DNA of 64,000 bases from Microbulbifer sp. TB1203 (GTDB lineage Bacteria; Pseudomonadota; Gammaproteobacteria; Pseudomonadales; Cellvibrionaceae). The notes under the pieces are model-generated. The model was not told where the DNA came from and ran no database searches. It saw only the letters and a list, made by a program, of their open reading frames with translations. Every line of letters starts with the position of its first letter. Position 1 is the stretch's first letter. The translations under genes and the position numbers were made by a program. Shown here one piece after another: positions 60,172 to 64,000 of this stretch. The stretch is taken from contig NZ_CP116899.1 of the NCBI RefSeq assembly GCF_030997045.1, positions 62,001 to 126,000 of the forward strand, given 5' to 3'.

Positions 60172-61842
60172 ATGCAATCGATAACGACATTACTGCACCC
60201 CGCGCGCTGGCAACTCCTGCTCGCAATACTGGCCAGCGCCCTGAGCGCGGCGGCGGGTATCGGGCTGATCGCCTGGATCAACCACACCCTGGAGAGCGGC
60301 ATGGCCGACACCGGCGCGGCGCTGGGGCTGTTTGGGAGCCTGGTGGCACTGGTGTTTGCCTGCGGCGTCTGCGCCCAGGTGCTGCTGGTGCGCCTGGGCC
60401 AGGGGCTGGTGTACCGGCTGCGCCTGCAACTGGTGGCGCGGGTGCTGGGCACCCCGCTGGAGCGGCTCGAATCCCTGGGCGCACCCCGGGTCTACAACGC
60501 CCTCACCCGGGATATCACCGTGGTCGCCGCCGCCTTCAAGCAGTTGCCCATCGCCGTCTACAACGGCCTGCTGCTGATCGCGGGCATGGCCTACCTGGCG
60601 TGGCTGGACCTGGTCCTGTTCCTGGTCACCCAGGTGGTGATTGCCCTCGCGATTTGGGGCGATGTGCTGCTCGGCGGGCGGGTCAAGCGCCTGATGCGCC
60701 GGGTGCGGCAACTGGACGACACCCTGTTCCAGCAGTTCGAGGCCGCCGTTGAGGGGCGCAACGAACTGGGGCTGAGCCGGCCGCGGCGGCGCCACCTGTT
60801 CCTGCAGCGGCTGCAGCCGGCAGCGGAAGAGGCGATGCGCGCCGCCACCCGCGCCGAGGCGCTCTGGGCGGTGAACCTCAACTGGACCACGGCGCTGATA
60901 TTCCTGCTGCTGGGGGCGGTATTCTTCGCCGGTACCGCCTTGGGTCTGGTGACCCGGGAGGTGCTGGTGGGATATGTGCTGGCGACCATGTTCCTGCGCA
61001 CGCCCATCGCCACCATCCTGGATGCGGTGCCCGCGGTGATCCGCGGCCGCGTCGCCCTGGGGGCGATCGACCGCCTGGAGCTGGGGCGGGCGGAGGATTA
61101 CTCCGGCCCCGACAGCAGCGAGCCGCTGCCCCCTTTCCGGGAACTGGCACTGGAAGGGGCCGGCTACCGCTATCCGGGCGTGGGCGGAGAGCCGGGCTTT
61201 CACCTGGGGCCCCTGGACCTGCGCATTCGCCGCGGCGAACTCATCTTCCTGGTGGGCGGCAACGGCAGCGGCAAGTCCACCCTGGGCAAGCTGCTCACCG
61301 GCCTCTACCTGCCCGGCGAGGGCAGTGTGGCCCTTAACGGCGTGCCCCTGGACGAGTTCAGCGCCCCGGACCACCGGGCCTATTTCGCCACCATCTTTCC
61401 CGATTTCTATCTGTTTGCCGATGTGCTGGACGAGCGGGGGCGGGATAGCGATGTGGATGCGCGAGTGGAGCACTACTTGGAGCGTCTGGCGCTGGATGGC
61501 AAGGTCCGCGTGCAGGCGGGGCGCCTGTCCACCACCGCCTTGTCCCAGGGGCAGCGCAAGCGGTTGGCGCTGCTGCTGCTGTATATGGAGGACCGCCCCG
61601 TGCTGCTGCTGGACGAGTGGGCGGCGGACCAGGACCCGGCGTTTCGCGAGGTGTTTTATCGCGAGCTGCTGCCGGAACTGAAAGCGGCCGGAAAGACGGT
61701 GATCGCCATCACCCACGACGACCGCTACTTCCACCTGGCGGACCGGGTCTACAAGCTGGACAGCGGGAAGCTTGTATCCTGGGTTGCTGCCGGCGAACTG
61801 CAAACGGAAGTTTCACACGACCGCGTGTCGGAGGCGCGGTAA
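60172..61842 (+). CDS. Cyclic-peptide-type ABC exporter (PvdE/SyrD-like), fused permease-ATPase
   Basis: 556 residues from ATG 60172 (AAGGAA upstream; the longer open frame lies in repeat DNA). Six-segment membrane domain (about 1-300), then the ATPase: Walker A VGGNGSGKST, LSQGQRKRLALL, and Walker B VLLLDEWAADQDP. The DEWAADQDP form is typical of the PvdE/SyrD cyclic peptide transporter family. It probably moves the acyl peptide or a precursor across the inner membrane. It is cotranscribed with the NRPS genes. Confidence 0.92.
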   Translation: MQSITTLLHPARWQLLLAILASALSAAAGIGLIAWINHTLESGMADTGAALGLFGSLVALVFACGVCAQVLLVRLGQGLVYRLRLQLVARVLGTPLERLESLGAPRVYNALTRDITVVAAAFKQLPIAVYNGLLLIAGMAYLAWLDLVLFLVTQVVIALAIWGDVLLGGRVKRLMRRVRQLDDTLFQQFEAAVEGRNELGLSRPRRRHLFLQRLQPAAEEAMRAATRAEALWAVNLNWTTALIFLLLGAVFFAGTALGLVTREVLVGYVLATMFLRTPIATILDAVPAVIRGRVALGAIDRLELGRAEDYSGPDSSEPLPPFRELALEGAGYRYPGVGGEPGFHLGPLDLRIRRGELIFLVGGNGSGKSTLGKLLTGLYLPGEGSVALNGVPLDEFSAPDHRAYFATIFPDFYLFADVLDERGRDSDVDARVEHYLERLALDGKVRVQAGRLSTTALSQGQRKRLALLLLYMEDRPVLLLDEWAADQDPAFREVFYRELLPELKAAGKTVIAITHDDRYFHLADRVYKLDSGKLVSWVAAGELQTEVSHDRVSEAR

Positions 61843-61866
61843 AAATAAAGCTATTGAAGGGAAGTT

Positions 61867-62487
61867 ATGTCATCGATCGAAAAGGGCCGGGGGCGACCGG
61901 CCATGGATGCCATTGAGGCATTGCTTACCCGGCGTTCCTATGTGCGCAGCCTGCTGCGCCACCCGGTGCCAGGGGAAGACGAACTGGAAATCATTTTGCA
62001 GGCGGCCATGTCGGCGCCGGACCACGGTAATCTCAAGCCCTGGCGTTTTGTCGTGGTGCGTGGGCGGGGGATGGGCGAGCTCTCCGAAGTGGTGCGGGAA
62101 ATCTACTCCGGCCGCGATCTCAGCGACGCGGACCTGCGGGCTTTCGTCGAGGAAATTGCCGATACGCCGATGATGATTTTTGTCTGCGCCGAAGTGGTTT
62201 CTGGCCACCGGATACCGGTTCTGGAGCAGCAGATGTCCGCCGCTGCCGCCTGCCAGCAGATGTTGTTGGCGATTCACGCCCTGGGCTATGGGGCCATCTG
62301 GCACACGGTGGAACAGCATCCGCTGGTGTGGCGCCAGCTGGGCCTGGCGGATAAGGACAGTGTGGTGGGCGCGCTCTCGGTGGGCACGCCGGAGCCGGCC
62401 AAGGCGCGCCCGCGCAAGCGCCGCTCTTTCGCCTCCGTGACCTGGGAATGGGAGGCCGCCGGCCTGCGTCCCTGGGATGGTGACTAG
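61867..62487 (+). CDS. Nitroreductase-family flavoprotein (YdjA-like)
   Basis: A 206-residue FMN-dependent nitroreductase fold: MDAIEALLTRRS, MSAPDHGNLKPWRFVVVRG, CQQMLLAIHALGYGAIW. Located 24 bp after the exporter, so probably in the same transcript. Physiological substrate unknown. It resembles small YdjA-like housekeeping nitroreductases, so its place in the siderophore operon may be chance, or it may take part in a redox step. Confidence 0.85.
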   Translation: MSSIEKGRGRPAMDAIEALLTRRSYVRSLLRHPVPGEDELEIILQAAMSAPDHGNLKPWRFVVVRGRGMGELSEVVREIYSGRDLSDADLRAFVEEIADTPMMIFVCAEVVSGHRIPVLEQQMSAAAACQQMLLAIHALGYGAIWHTVEQHPLVWRQLGLADKDSVVGALSVGTPEPAKARPRKRRSFASVTWEWEAAGLRPWDGD

Positions 62488-62614
62488 GGTCACTAACCAC
62501 TGATAATCAACCGCTTCCTACCCCGGCGTAAAGCCCTCTCCTGTGCAATACTTGGTGCAGCGATTGTCTCCGCGTACTGCAACTTGCTGCGCGAGTTAAT
62601 CAAGGAGGTTCGCC

Positions 62615-63340
62615 ATGAAATTGAGCGAAACGTTGGCGCAGGGACGCTACCAATACAGCTGCGATGGACGCGAGATGCCGGTCCAGGACAGTTGGCAACT
62701 GGGACACGACAGGCTGGGTCGGCGCCTGCTGGTAAGCCGGCGGCTGGTGGGTGAACAGGGCTTCGGGATCGAGGTGCGGGCGCTGTTGAGCGCGGGCCTG
62801 GTGAGCGAGTGCCGTATCCACTGGCGCGATCAGGTGGATGAAGTGAGGGCCCACTACCGATTACTCACTGCCGAGAAGGCGGCGCCGGAAATGGGCGACC
62901 CCATAGAGGCGCACTGGACAGGCCCCAACGGGCCCCAGGAGACGCAGTTGGAAGGTCGGGGGCGCTTGCTGTTCCCCCTGATGCGGATCTTTATGGGGCC
63001 GCTGCTGTTGAAACTGCGGCAATTCCGGGAAGGCTGCGAAGTGGTCATGCCGGATATTGTCGATCCCTCGCAGCGGGGCAAACTGCTGGCGCCGCGGGTC
63101 AGCCACCGGAGTGCCAGACCCATGGCAGGCGATGCCGCCACCCAGGGCGCCCAGGAACTGGGTACGGAAGTGAGCGGTTACGTCTACCACGGCGACGAAG
63201 CGGAGCGCGACGCTCACTGCTATGTGGACGGCCGCGGCCTGCTGGTGGGCTACGACTGGCCCAGCAGCACCGGCCGCTTGTGGCAGGTTCGCCTGCGGGA
63301 CCTGGAGTGGTCGCCGCAGTTGGCCGGGATCGCGGCTTAA
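62615..63340 (+). CDS. Protein of unknown function (241 aa)
   Basis: Not recognised. It is a soluble-looking protein with no signal peptide and one weak hydrophobic patch (LLFPLMRIFMGPLLLKL, about 108-124). Several Asp/Tyr-rich beta-like stretches follow (VSGYVYHGDEAERDAHCYVDG). AAGGAGG precedes ATG 62615. Single gene between the nitroreductase and phospholipase genes; codon use is like its neighbours. Confidence 0.75.
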   Translation: MKLSETLAQGRYQYSCDGREMPVQDSWQLGHDRLGRRLLVSRRLVGEQGFGIEVRALLSAGLVSECRIHWRDQVDEVRAHYRLLTAEKAAPEMGDPIEAHWTGPNGPQETQLEGRGRLLFPLMRIFMGPLLLKLRQFREGCEVVMPDIVDPSQRGKLLAPRVSHRSARPMAGDAATQGAQELGTEVSGYVYHGDEAERDAHCYVDGRGLLVGYDWPSSTGRLWQVRLRDLEWSPQLAGIAA

Positions 63341-63389
63341 CAGTCGTCGGATTTATCCTGGTACGATCGGTCATCGGCCTACACCTCTC

Positions 63390-63464
63390 TGTAGGAGCGG
63401 GGGGGGCGGCCATTCGCCCATGCCCGCGATCGGGCTCAGATCGCGGGCATGGCCCGCTCCTACA
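63390..63464. repeat. Palindromic repeat family A
   Basis: TGTAGGAGCGGGGGGGGCGG ... GCGGGCATGGCCCGCTCCTA CA. Between the unknown gene and the phospholipase gene. Left arm with expanded G run. Confidence 0.85.
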
Positions 63465-63544
63465 AGGGCACCGACTCCAACGCAGCAATTTCTCTTTTCT
63501 CAGTGTAAGCTTGCGGCGCAACCGGCCTACAGGGAGAGGGTGTT

Positions 63545-64000
63545 TTGTCGCGCCGCCAGCTATTTCACAGCGTTGTTTTATGGATCTCTATCGCGTGCTT
63601 CGCCTGGGCGCAGGAACCGGAGCCCCAGGGCGCAGCGGAAGAAGAGGAAGAGGCGCTGACCCCGCAGGAGCGCGAGGAAGTATGCCTGAGCGAACAATTG
63701 CTGGTGGCTCCCGCCGACACTACCCTGGAGGAAATGCGCCTCTTTTGTTCAGAGGAGGCGCGGCGGGATCCATCGGAGCGCGAGCCGCGGCCGATATTCG
63801 CCACGGTGAGCGAGCCGGAGCCGGAACAGGCGCTTCCCGCCGGTGAGCCCAGCGTCAGCGAGCGCGCCCAGGCGATTCGCGATGCCGCCAACAACCCCTT
63901 TACCCTCGCCTCCCACAAACCCAATTACCTGCTGCCGGCGGTGTACAATCCCTCGCCCGACCGCGCCGGGCTGGAGGGCCGGGAAGCGGAGGGCGAAACC
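63545..64000 (+). CDS. pldA: Outer-membrane phospholipase A, N-terminal part (partial, runs off window)
   Basis: An open frame from TTG 63545 to the window end (152 codons) with GGGAGAGGG just upstream. N-terminal signal peptide (LFHSVVLWISIACFAWAQE), then an acidic spacer (EEEEEALTPQ) and a Cys pair (EEVCLSEQLL...MRLFCSEEA). It ends in NNPFTLASHKPNYLLPAVYN, the conserved entry into the PldA barrel (NPF.L..HKPNYLLP..YN). PldA is a Ca-dependent outer-membrane phospholipase; its catalytic Ser/His/Asn lie beyond the window. A long acidic linker before the barrel is unusual compared with E. coli. Confidence 0.8.
   Translation, partial: MSRRQLFHSVVLWISIACFAWAQEPEPQGAAEEEEEALTPQEREEVCLSEQLLVAPADTTLEEMRLFCSEEARRDPSEREPRPIFATVSEPEPEQALPAGEPSVSERAQAIRDAANNPFTLASHKPNYLLPAVYNPSPDRAGLEGREAEGET

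Noticed and set aside
1..64000. tRNA or rRNA genes
   Set aside because: None recognised on either strand by eye; no rRNA-like or tRNA cloverleaf sequence noted.

Overview
The window is GC-rich DNA from a gammaproteobacterium. Lineage is inferred from gene content (Can-type carbonic anhydrase, PldA, LonB-like protease, a PvdE/SyrD-like exporter) and looks like a marine Microbulbifer or Marinobacter type; genus cannot be fixed from sequence alone. Coding density is high, and gaps between genes are packed with several families of short palindromic repeats.

Layout. 1-4.9 kb: a LonB-like protease, then a DUF4143 AAA ATPase and a decayed hsdM fragment enclosed by two diverged copies of the lon 3' end. 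4.9-9.8 kb: a GldA / GldF-GldG / DUF4340 ABC system. 10.2-12.8 kb: a TonB-dependent receptor. 12.85-17.9 kb: housekeeping genes (glycerophosphodiesterase, flavin reductase, double rubredoxin fused to its reductase, carbonic anhydrase, GNAT). 18-62 kb: a large siderophore locus. 62.6-64 kb: an unknown protein and the start of outer-membrane phospholipase A, cut by the window end.

Siderophore locus. A phosphopantetheinyl transferase and a type II thioesterase lie next to a TonB receptor with a strong Fur-box palindrome between the divergent genes. A FecE/FecCD/FecB-type ABC importer follows. Then come a GNAT gene of foreign composition, diaminobutyrate aminotransferase and an MbtH-like protein (minus strand). 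The divergent biosynthetic operon reads: SyrP-like aspartate beta-hydroxylase, fatty acyl-AMP ligase-ACP, four NRPS proteins (7 A domains), ABC peptide exporter, nitroreductase. Hand-read specificity codes give Asp at modules 1, 5 and 7 (all DLTKVGHVGK), a probable basic residue (Dab?) at 2, unassigned at 3, Gly-like at 4, and Gly at 6. With a stand-alone and an NRPS-fused hydroxylase and no ornithine N-hydroxylase in the window, the simplest product is an acylated heptapeptide using up to three beta-hydroxyaspartates to bind Fe(III).

Most unusual observation. Four families of palindromic repeats lie in frame inside the two large NRPS genes, and three of them also occur between genes in this window. 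They sit in variable loops of five of the seven A domains (between core motifs A2-A3 or A3-A4) and in one T-C linker, adding about 40-75 residues each time without breaking the reading frame. Some intragenic copies are identical over about 40 bp to intergenic copies in this window, so insertion or homogenisation is recent. This resembles, but is not the same as, the protein-coding palindromic elements known from Rickettsia.
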